Assembly (NCBI GenBank): GCA_038496675.1
Contig: CM076658.1
Span: 7,807,237 to 7,871,236, forward strand
Direction of reading: 5' to 3'
Source: Rachycentron canadum
Lineage: Eukaryota; Chordata; Actinopteri; Carangiformes; Rachycentridae
Length of the DNA: 64,000 nt
Made by a program: the position numbers and the translations under genes. A model generated the notes under the pieces. It saw only the letters and a program-made list of their open reading frames with translations. It was not told the origin of the DNA and made no database searches. Positions 12,901 through 22,500 of this stretch are shown here, piece after piece (position 1 is the stretch's first letter; each line of letters opens with the position of its first letter).

Positions 12901-14614
12901 CAGATTGTAAGTGTGAAGCAGACTGGAATAATTATACAGTTATTTGGTGGATAATTATAAGATTAAGATTTTTGTATATATATTATTATTATAGAAGGCA
13001 GACTAATCAGAAACACCTCTGTATCTTCAGTGCAACAGCACCACAAACTGCATCCTCTAAAATGAAGAAAAGGGCAAATCGAAACTTCTCTGAAATGGTT
13101 TCAACAAAAACTAAATCTTAGATTGTGGTAGTTTCAGTTAGTTTTGACAAATGTCTGTATGTTTGAGATGTGGTTATTATATTGACATGTGTGCTTGCTT
13201 TCCTTTGTCTTCTTCTGCAAGGGTTTGTAATGTACATCATGTCTTTTAAGCCCATGTCGACCATCTGTTTTGTGTATAACTCAAGGAGCATGATATCATG
13301 CCTAGACAATATTTATGGCAGTGAACAATGAAAGGTGACAACATGACGGTTATGTGATCTATAGGCAGTCTACCACAGCTCATTCAGGCCAGCTCAGTGG
13401 CCTTGCAAATATCTCCATACACTGCAAACAGCTAAACCTTTGCTGTTCAGGAAGTGGTTCTCGGTCACATGGATTCATTTGGTTGTGGCATTTATTGCTG
13501 GTATATGGTGAGCCACACCAAATGAAGTTACAGTTGTGTCTGCAACTCATCAGCAGTCAGTTTACAGAGTAATGGCAGCATGTGGAGGGGTGAGCTGAAG
13601 GCAGGTTGGGCTGACTGTGTAGACACGAGAAGAGGAAAAACTCATAGCTGCTATTACTAAACAGTAAAGGGGCCAAGTTTCCTTACAGGTGGAGGTTATT
13701 AGAAAATCTTCAGCAACACACAACAAGCTAAGCCATCTGTTCTGCAAACGTTATGCTTGCCCAACTGCTGCTTTTTATTACAGTAAAAGAACATAAAAAT
13801 GCCAGTTGTACAGCAGTAGCCTCCTATTTAGGAATGAGAGAGAAAGGTAAAATACAAGTTACCTAGATGTGACAAAGTAACTGACACATATGTATATGAT
13901 AGATGTGTCCAGTGTTGTAATGGTGTTCTCAGTGTGACACTGAACCAAAGATCAAAAACCTGCATCCCTAGTATTTACAGTGTTTCTGTCGTTCACTGCC
14001 TATGTCAAATATAAACCCAGTTTCAGTCCATACGTTTTGGTTTTTATGACTTAGGTCTGGGCCCGGGGAATGCTTTGATCATCCACTCTAATAAAATGGG
14101 TTAGGGGAATGGGGTTGAGAGGTTGATGGGGTCCTGCAGGGACCTGACAGTCATGTTACTGCTTCTTATGAGATGTTGCCCTCATCTCACGCTCACATCC
14201 TGTTGGATACTCAACACATGCGCAAACAAGTTAGAAGTAAGAGGTCTAATATGGATAGCAGGGGAAAGCAGGCCAAACACCAAAAATCTGTATGTACTCT
14301 GCTTCTGGTTTGAAACAATAAAATAACTCTAGAGTGGTGTAAATAATAGAATGCAGAATTATTACAGTGGCAACAAATGCATCTGCCTCTCTGGTTGTAA
14401 CTGTTGTTATCATTTGTAGAGTAACCCAGGCAGCCCATACAACCTGGCCTACAAGTACAACTTCCACTATGCTGTGGTCTTCAACATCGTGCTGTGGCTA
14501 ATGATCGCTCTGGCCCTCGCTGTCATTGCCATCGCTTACAACCTTTGGAACATGGACCCTGGATATGACAGTATCATCTACAGGATGACCAATCAGAAGA
14601 TCAGGATGGATTAG
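9965..14614 (+). CDS. atp6ap2: V-ATPase accessory protein 2 / (pro)renin receptor
   Basis: This is a single-pass membrane protein needed for V-ATPase assembly and also known as the prorenin receptor. Coding exons: 9965-10040, 11177-11307, 11423-11551, 11691-11786, 11892-12029, 12395-12448, 12553-12702, 12787-12906, 14420-14614. All junctions keep frame. Two in-frame ATGs exist, at 9965 (362 aa) and 9989 (354 aa). The second gives the more usual signal peptide (MEAVFSVALVLCLFASTG) and a length nearer the roughly 350 aa of the human protein. Conserved blocks include IPDLVALTMGFSVQEDLSWP, PVVLQLAPSEERLYMLGKAN, LPLNSLSRNAEADLLFLSE and HLAKDHSPDLYSLEL. A furin-type site (TRKSR, exon 8) precedes the membrane-proximal stalk. 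The last exon encodes the span (VVFNIVLWLMIALALAVIAI) and the near-invariant tail DPGYDSIIYRMTNQKIRMD. Its position next to bcor agrees with human Xp11.4. Confidence 0.97.
10041..11176 (+). other. atp6ap2: atp6ap2 intron 1
   Basis: This is the first intron, about 1.1 kb. It is bounded by a strong donor (gtaagaaa) and the acceptor tctcccacag. Nothing else is recognisable, though the first part still resembles promoter-proximal sequence. Confidence 0.6.
12907..14419 (+). other. atp6ap2: atp6ap2 intron 8
   Basis: This is the largest atp6ap2 intron, about 1.5 kb. It separates the exon encoding the furin-type site from the membrane-span exon. I see no exon or named repeat in it. Confidence 0.6.
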
Positions 14615-15312
14615 GTCCTAAGCGTCAACACTCCAGCTGTCCTATTAGATCCCTGTAGTGAAGTTATTGTTTTGTGTGAGGTCCTGTGTAGTGAAAGAAC
14701 TGTGACAGCTTGAAGGGAGAGAGTGCAACACTGAATCACCTCTTTGTTTACAGCGCTGGCATGATAACGGACAAAAAAAAAAAAAAAAAATTACAGTAGT
14801 CGGTAATGAATTTTCATAAAGCAGTTATATATCATCCTCCTCTGGTGTGAACACTGAACAAAATCAGACTTCCTCCTTTCAGTCCCACAGCTCACATCAT
14901 TCCTTATGACTTTAACTCCACTATATTTAATTTCCCCCTTGGTGATTGCAATGGTATTTTTTATTGTAAAAAAAACAAAAACAAAACTATTGTAATGTCA
15001 TGAAAGAATGAGATTTGTCTGGTTTCTGTGTGAAGTTGTTGTGCTTATCTTGATGTGTGAAACTGTTTTAAGTTAAATGAAATCTATGTGTATATATTGA
15101 ATATACAAATGCAACTGTATGAGAAACTGCTGTAGTCTTATTGTGAAAAGATTTGTGCAGTGCTTATTCCAGGTAAGTCCTGGCATAATGCTTCTAGTCC
15201 AAATGTTAAGTACATATTGGATTACATAAGTACTTGATTATAATGTAGGTTGTTAGGATTGGATATGGATATATGGAGCTCTGTAAATTGCAATAAAATG
15301 CCTGACAATAAA
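14615..15312 (+). other. atp6ap2: atp6ap2 3'UTR and polyadenylation signals
   Basis: This AT-rich 3'UTR follows the TAG codon. Two AATAAA hexamers stand close together at 15292-15297 and 15307-15312. They are the probable end of the transcript. Confidence 0.6.
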
Positions 15313-15544
15313 TTATTACATGGATCAAACTGATTGTCTGTGTAAGTCATTAACATAGGCAATACACCCATTGGCAGCTTGTACACAAAACAAGCTGTGT
15401 TTTAAGAACTTGTCTCAAAGTTAATTAAAATTCTGCTTGAATTCATTTTTAATTTTAATTCAAAGCAAGTGCCTGTAGTTAATATTTAACTTAATTCTGA
15501 GTAAGGTTCCTGGAAACAAAAGCATAATTTGGACCTGTAATATA

Positions 15545-15735
15545 ATATTACCAGAATCAGAATACTTTATTAACCCCCAGGGGAAATCCAGAGGTGCTCC
15601 AACAATAAAAATAGAAATCTATGACTAGAAATATGCACAGACTTAATAGTTATAATATAGATAGAATGTAAAATAAGATATAAAAATGTAAAGTACAGAA
15701 TTAGAAAATAAAGATAAATATAAAAATAAAATTAT
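15545..15735. repeat. teleost dispersed repeat fragment (LINE 3'-tail-like)
   Basis: The motif CAGAATACTTTATTAACCCC followed by AGGGGAAAT and an A-rich low-complexity tail resembles a very common fish interspersed repeat. That repeat has an ACTTTATTGATCCC...GGGGAAATT core and looks like the 3' end of a non-LTR element. The family is given from memory and is not certain. Confidence 0.4.
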
Positions 15736-16018
15736 TTTGGAAGTCATCACCTGTTTACAAACTCAACTCAAACATGCCTCTGTCCTAATTACCACCAAAT
15801 TACACATTTCCTCCAATGAAATGTTCTGGTAAATTATTAATAAGTAAGTAACTGTTATAATTTCACCAGTTCTTGCTGCTAATACATAATAAGGATACGT
15901 CTGTTGTACAGGTGATCACAGGTGATCACAGGTGTGACTGTGACTCCTCAATCCTCTTTTCTATGTAAATATTCCGTCCGTCACTGTCACATGTTCCTAT
16001 TGCATTGCGTAACAGTTC

Positions 16019-16150
16019 AGCCAATCAGAACAGAGATAGGAGCTTTAAGTCCCGCCCTCGTGCGATCCGCCGTATGTGATTGGTTGCGTGTGTGTTTCTT
16101 TTGTAACTGCCGTAAACTGTATAAAAAGCAACGGACACTGACAGAGTCAG
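16019..16150 (+). promoter_or_regulatory. TATA/CCAAT promoter of an unrecognised transcript
   Basis: A CCAAT box (16021-16025), an inverted CCAAT box (ATTGG, 16079-16083) and a TATA box (TATAAAAA, 16120-16127) stand in normal order and spacing. They predict a start near 16150. A donor AAAG|GTACGT follows at 16236/16237. The arrangement looks like a real, probably inducible, RNA polymerase II promoter. Confidence 0.5.
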
Positions 16151-17805
16151 GAAACTGCGGACTTTGTGACACGGACGAGCTTGTTTCACCCAGAGATTGA
16201 ACCAGGAAACAAACATGGTCTGACTCATCATCAAAGGTACGTTTGTTTTTACCATTTTCAGTGAATTAAAACCGTTGTTGACCGTGTTTATGCCGGTACG
16301 AGCTCTCTCTCTCTCTCTCTCTCTGAATGCTACTACATATTTCTATGCCATAACATTTGAGAGTCAAATATTGTAGTTTTTACATCACCATTTATCGTAG
16401 AGCTTTAGTTTGTTGTTATTTATTTGTGATTACAAAGTAGTAATAGCAGACACACATACACACTCTCTTTACTCTCTCCACGACATCAATTATTTGTGAT
16501 GACAAATAGATAATGGATAAAAATAAAATCTAGTACTTTTACTTTTGTCTGTCTATAACAGCTCTTTTACAACAGCTTCAAAATCAAGTGTAAATGACAA
16601 CAAAGCTGTTTTGTGTTGATGGATATGTGAAGACAACCTGTTTGCGTGTAGAACTATTATTATTGATAATGATTCATGATCTTGTTATGTCTTTATTTCA
16701 TATCACAGCTAGCGTCTACGTGGTGAGGAAGATCCGGGCCTCTATTACTCATGGAGAGGAACTAGAGAAGCCCATCACAACACCATGTAGTGCTATTGGT
16801 AAGACAGTGACCACTAACAGCTACTAGAGCCTCTGCAAAGGAAACAAAAGTAACACTAAGAGAAAATATACACCCCAGTGAACTCTACTTGAATTATATA
16901 TGACCCCTGGAGGTGTGTTTTGCGGTGCTGGCAGTTAAAGATTTGTCCTTATGATCTCACAAAGCCTTGATTAACACTTGAAATTTAACAGTAAACCCTT
17001 TTTGCACTGTAAACTGCTCAAACATCATTGTTCTTTACCTGGCCATTATGTCATGAAGATTAGGGGTATTAGAGGTAAAGAGAGTGTGTGGGCTTATGGA
17101 AGAGCATTATACTGTTCATGTCACTGACTCACTAAGGTTTCTCTTTGATACTTAGCTGATAGGAGAGCGGGACGTGAGTCGAGAGGAAAAACCCAAGTGG
17201 CCACACTTATGTCAGGACCTGATGAAGGTGTTGGCGGGGCAGCAGTCATGGGGACCTCCTCAGAGACAGCTGTGCAGAAATGTGGCTCCTGACGTTAAAG
17301 ATCACGGTTGGACACTGGGACTGTGGTTAACTCACTGCAAAATTATAATTTGTCCTTTACTGTAAGGCAATAATTAACTGTTATGGATAATCTCACATGC
17401 AAGATGACAAGTGCTTTTGTCAACACTCATTTGGACTGCAGTTATTCCAGTGATCTCCTGATCTCAATCAAATGTCAATGCTGCACTCAGTGTCCAGCTC
17501 CATTTAGGCCTTTTTAACAGCAGATATTTTGACTGACCATAGCAGGAAAATACACAGATGCAAATAACATAAATAACATTAACAATGACTCTTTTTAAAT
17601 TAGTTTCGTGGTGAGGTAACAGACACTACATTGTAGAGCCCAGTGACAGCACCTGAATGTGACGCAAAGAAATAATTTTGTTAGTCAAAATATTGTCTGT
17701 GAGAAAAGCCTGTTTATACTTTATACTGCAGTGTTTGAAGGCCAACTCACCAACCTCTCTCCAGGGGCTGAGCAGGCCTGATGGTTTTGCTGTTGTATCA
17801 ATAAA
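16150..17805 (+). ncRNA. unrecognised spliced transcript (non-coding or short protein)
   Basis: Proposed exons are about 16150-16236, 16709-16798 and 17163 to an AATAAA at 17800-17805. One reading frame runs through both junctions: exon 1 phase 1, exon 2 phase 1, then open in exon 3 to TAA at 17363-17365. It would encode about 100 residues, including VYVVRKIRASITHGEELEKP and EEKPKWPHLCQDLMKVLAG. However, the only ATG in exon 1 (16215, excellent context AAACATGG) is followed by GTC and then an in-frame TGA. The long frame therefore has no ordinary start. I do not recognise the sequence. Options are a long non-coding RNA, a transcript with a two-codon upstream ORF, a decayed gene, or a gene whose true first exon I missed. 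A selenocysteine reading was considered but no SECIS stem was found. Confidence 0.35.
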
Positions 17806-17919
17806 TTAAATTAAAAAATGCAATCTGGTTGATGTGTGTATATGGAGGGGGTAGGGATGGGGAATAAGATAAATTTATATATATATATATATATATAAAA
17901 GGAAGAAGGAGGAAGAAGC

Positions 17920-18222
17920 CACTGATATCAAGACAAGAAGCTCCTCCGTAAATGGAGGGTTTTAAGTGGAAGGAAGGAGGCCACTATCCAGGATGAAACA
18001 ACAAAGATCCATGAGTACATGAGGAAGATTGCCCCAAGTTAGTGACTATCTCAGGCAGGAGAAACTCAGTGAGGAGGAGAGGGAAGAGCAGGAGGAACCA
18101 TCATAGGACTGTTTGCACTGTAGCATGTTTGCACACTGAATGGATGTAGTATGGTCTACCACCGGCAGATAAAAGAAGTGGCTGATATCGAAAAATGGCT
18201 GGAAAAGGCTGGACTGAAAGAC
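17920..18222 (+). mobile_element. decayed LINE (non-LTR retrotransposon) coding fragment
   Basis: The interval 18151-18222 translates as MVYHRQIKEVADIEK then WLEKAGLKD. This matches a peptide I recognise from reverse-transcriptase polyproteins of fish non-LTR elements (RQIKEVADI...WLEKAGLKDSTEAL). Upstream, 17920-18120 reads in shifting frames as the preceding stretch (IHEYMRKIAP, DYLRQEKLSEEEREEQEEPS) with stops. The fragment is short, frameshifted and clearly dead. The exact clade was not determined. Confidence 0.6.
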
Positions 18223-18349
18223 GTAGTGTACACATGTACACACACACACACACACACATATATATATGTATATACTGCCATGTGACCTTGAGGACTTGGT
18301 AAGATTATTGTAACTGTAATAATAATAAAAGTCTTGATGAAACCTCCTC

Positions 18350-18570
18350 CTGCGCGGGAACTAGCTGTCACTTCTGCGTGCATTTTTTTTTTTTGCTGAT
18401 GCACTTCCGGTGTTAACCGGATGTTGCTAATGAATACTGATGCTCTCGTTAAGTGCAAAATCAGAGCCAGCGAAATGTGTTCCTGGATGATAGTGGAGAC
18501 GTTTGTGCGAAATAGTTGCCTACATTTTCCTGATATTTGCTGTTAATACCAAGCGAAGCTTCGGTCGTGG
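18350..18570 (+). promoter_or_regulatory. senp7: senp7 promoter and 5' non-coding exon
   Basis: A perfect ETS/GABPA-type site, CACTTCCGGT, lies at 18402-18411 in a TATA-less setting, as is common in housekeeping promoters. The presumed untranslated exon 1 starts somewhere after it and ends at 18570 with a strong donor (GG|GTAAGC). The exact start of transcription is unknown. Confidence 0.45.
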
Positions 18571-18897
18571 GTAAGCGTTAGCTCTCCTCCGTTTGTCTAG
18601 CATCTCGAATGAGGTAGCGTTAACAGGGCTAACTGTGTCGGCTAACGCTAGCTAAGCTGATTTCCACTTTTTGTTGTGTCCGGGCTCTGCGAGAAAGTCA
18701 CATTTAATGTCAAACACGCGGTCGTAGAAGGACTGTGCTCAAAATGGCCATATTACGGGTTGCCTGTTTGCAATAGGTAGCGTGTTATCCGTACAACATA
18801 AACACCGGCTTCCTTGACAAAAGAAACATCCTCAGTAGTGACTGCTAATGTGGTAAAGTGGGTTACTTGTGGTTAGCTGCAAATTAGCACCAACAGA

Positions 18898-18900
<3 letters not shown>

Positions 18901-18940
<40 letters not shown>
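18901..18940 (+). repeat. (GT)20 microsatellite in senp7 intron 1
   Basis: This is a perfect dinucleotide run of 40 bp. Confidence 0.95.
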
Positions 18941-18942
<2 letters not shown>

Positions 18943-19125
18943 ACATAAATCAAATCAACTGCACTAATTCTCCATGCACAGTTTTTCAGGCCACTTGTTC
19001 AGCAGGCTGGTCAAAGGACTATGGAGAACTTGCCTTAGTTCTTCTTTGGATTTAAGATGCCTGAGTGTTTTCAGTTTTTTCTCGTATTCCCAGACTGTCT
19101 CTGAAAAATTATCACAGGTCATATT

Positions 19126-19175
19126 GATATTGCTTGTGGCCATATTGCAATCACAATATGACCACAAGCAATATC
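19126..19175. repeat. 22-bp inverted repeat (hairpin) in senp7 intron 1
   Basis: The left arm 19126-19147 and the right arm 19154-19175 are reverse complements apart from one C/T difference, which would still pair as a wobble in RNA. They are separated by 6 nt. The core is GATATTGCTTGTGG. It could be a fold-back element remnant or a hairpin RNA. Confidence 0.8.
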
Positions 19176-19551
19176 CCAATTGCCAGAGCTGCAACTTTTT
19201 GAAAAAGGTAAAATGGTGTCACAACCAAATGCTATTATAAACTAACGGTTATGGTGCAACAGTAATACCATGGCCCCAGTCTGTAGCTGTAGCCCTAATA
19301 TTTTGTCTTGGTAGTCTTGGTAATTTGTTGATACGTAAATCTGTGTTGGTTGAAATTACTTGATTTAGAATATTAATACTTTTCAAAAATGGTTTATAGG
19401 TTGGCTGTTTTGAAAATGGATCTTTTCATATTATATTGTGGACACACATGATGACCTTATACAGGGCTTGGATCATTGTGACCGATCTGTTTTTCATTTT
19501 TAGTATGCGTTTCTTACAGTGTTCTTGCTGTGCCTTACCAAACCGTGGAAC

Positions 19552-22500
19552 ATGATGGAGCGAAGAAGAGCCTTAACTATTCCATTTAGAGTTAACAAGG
19601 ATAACCTGGTATGTGTAACCCATGTTTTTTAAATACCCAGTTTCCTTGATATACATACACTATATGTGTGCAGCATGAAGTGCTTCTCTTACACTCTTGC
19701 AAGTTGCTGTGGCGATGCTCATTTTATGGCTGCCATCATAAATTGAACACAAGCTCATTGTGATCTGAGGTAGCTTGATGTCTCTGTGGTTTCTTGCTCA
19801 TAGATAGGCTTGTTCTTCAGATTTCTAAACCACACTCTTTGGGACAACCATCAAGACAGGGAAGTTAAGCTTATGCAGCTGCATTCAGCACTTTTTTGCG
19901 TAATCAAAGCTGCCACCTTGTTGCCTCTGCTGTAGTTTCCATTATGAGCTAGTGCTTGGGCTTCAACTCATTTTTTCTAGTTGAATGGTTTGGCATTTGG
20001 TCTCAAGAACAGTGAAATGTGTCTTGAACAGACTTGCTTTGTCTGGCCAACCGTCTAAAACCTAAAATGAATTACAGATTAAAATTTCAAGCTTTGCACA
20101 TCTGCACTGGCTGCAGTTGCACATCTGTGTGACAAGCTTTTGACTGTCACATTAATTTCATACATGCTATGCATGGTAACTAACCACCCTGTTAATTTTA
20201 GATGGAAAATCCACTCAAAATCCCCATGCCATGTCTTGCCTCAGACTGTGCGAAGTTAGACAGACAGGTACAGCGTATTGTTGGTCACTGTCTGACCATA
20301 TGTGATATAATATACATGATAACATTGGTTCAGTTGAATCTTTGAGAGACTCACAGTTTCCTTCCATTTAACAGGTTTCCTGGACTGCATTTGCAGGTTG
20401 TAAACTCAGACATCATGATTCACAGCATAGAAATGGATCCATGCTGTTTGATCACAAACATTCAGCCATGGTCACGTTGGAAATGACCAGGTAAGTAAGT
20501 GGGGCCTGTCAAGAGAGTTTTGACAGATGGGCTATTGATTGCTGACTGAAATAATTGCTTACTCTTATACCCATATCTGAAACTGACAAATGTTCTATTA
20601 TTTACATTAAACTGGCCCATAAATTCAGTCAGCTGTATTTCCTATGTTGTTTCTTGCAGTTTCCAAAAATTTCACAAGATGGAGTACTAACCCTGCAAAT
20701 AGTCAAAATAGTTCCCAATGCCATAAGAGAAAATAAGCATTTCTTAAGCATCTAAATGTGTAGAGCAGCGATATCGTCTGGCTTGTAGGAGTTCAGTATG
20801 ATACAAAAAATAAAATATTAAAATAAATATGTCCAGTGAAAGATGTAAAACAAATGCCATGACTGTGTCCTTTGAATACAGTGCATGTTAAAAGCACACA
20901 CAGGCGCTCATAATTTTGTTTTGATTGGCTTAATTGGCTTAATGTTAATTAGTGAGAAGTAACTGTTTGCGAAAACATTTTCTGTCCCAATTTTTGAAAC
21001 TGAACTAACTAACTGTAACTGTAGTTTTGAAGGGTTCTCGTGCTGTTTTTAATCTCCAGAGCAACAAATGCCGTTTTTTTTTTGTTGTTTTTGTTTTGTT
21101 CAGCATATATCAAGTGTCCACCTTAGGTCCTATTTAGCTCATTAAGACAATCACAATGAATTACACATTTCCTTTTTATGATGCTGACCATAGACAAACT
21201 TAAGCTTCTGTTGCCCTGTATTTTCATTATTATTATATATTGTTTCACCTGTTGTATTATGAAATTAACTAACAGTATAATGGCAATTATGCATAATAAA
21301 AATAATATAGAATTAAAACCTCTTTTTCCAACAAGAATTTTAAAAGCATTTTGCTAATGACACATTTAAGATGAAAGAAGACAAGAATAGAAAGTTGTAT
21401 TTTTTAAGTTCAACATGGCTTTTTGATAAGATGTATGTATAAATTTCTCCCGTTATACTATATCACACTACTAAGAATATTTGTGGGTGATTATCATCCC
21501 CCCAAGTTCCTTCTTTCTCTGACAACGGCAGCAAACATAAAGCCACCACTGTCTTATCTCTCAGGATTTTCAGGTATATCCTGTGTGTACAGTATTACTT
21601 TTGCATAGTGCCCCAAGCTGCACTGTTTAGAGGAGACATTGCCCATAAGCACGTGACTGAAGGCCAAGCTTATCATGACTACACACATGGCTTATCTACA
21701 CTGGCAGACCCCTCTCTGCTGATCAGCTGTAAGGCAGAATACCTTAATGGGGCACCATGCAGCAGGGAGGACGCTGATCTTGGAAAGACTGTGAATTGTT
21801 TTCTGTTTCGTCTTGTAGGAGGCAGCCCTGTCTGGTCCTGACAGATGTCCTGAAGACAGATCTGGGTAGGACTTATATGGAAAGGATAAAACGCAGACAT
21901 CAAATGTCAAGTATGCGGAGGGAAAGTGCTCAGAGCAAAGAGGAGCCTGTGACCTGCAGAGAAACAAGGTCCAGTCAGAGAGAGGCCAGCAAGAGTTCAA
22001 CCCCTAAACACAACCAGAGGCACATCTCACCCTCTCAAAGGTAGGAAGACACCGTTAAAGGAATAGACATTTTTTGCAGAGAGCAACACTCCCACTAATA
22101 TCTTTCTGATGAATATAAGGCTCCAGCCAGCAGTAACTTGAGACGGGGTAAAACAGCCCTGCTCTGTCCTGAGGAGACAAAACCCACTAAAGCTTGCTAA
22201 CATTTTATATCTTGTTTGTTTACTCCATACAAAAACTGAAGTGTAAAAACAACTAGTTGCATTTCCACCATGCTGGGTTGGTTTTTGGTTTGGGCAGGGG
22301 TTTCCTTGATTTGTGTTGTTACTGTTAAATTGCCAAGCAACCACTGGAAAGTTATTATTGGCCACAATAAATTTGTTTGTTTGCTTGTTTGTTGCCACTT
22401 GGTCGAGGTAGATGTCCTCACATTTTAATTTGATTTCTAAAGCCTGTGTGCAAACAGTTGCTTATTTACACATCAAGAAGTTGCATATAATACACTCTTT

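Noticed and set aside
14246..14467. Minus-strand open frame overlapping the last atp6ap2 exon
   Set aside because: It is antisense to a well-supported coding exon and has no similarity I recognise.
17401..17460. Possible SECIS element (ATGA...AA...TGAT) supporting a selenocysteine reading of the orphan transcript
   Set aside because: The motif letters occur in order, but the segments that should form the stem are not complementary. A second ATGA near 17583 is too close to its partner TGA.
20660..20755. Exon-like segment reading FPKISQDGVLTLQIVK in senp7 intron
   Set aside because: It has an acceptor (tttcttgcag), but the upstream exon ends in phase 2 and the joined frame hits TAA after about 9 codons. 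Skipping to 21819 keeps frame and gives the conserved TDVLKTDLGR motif.
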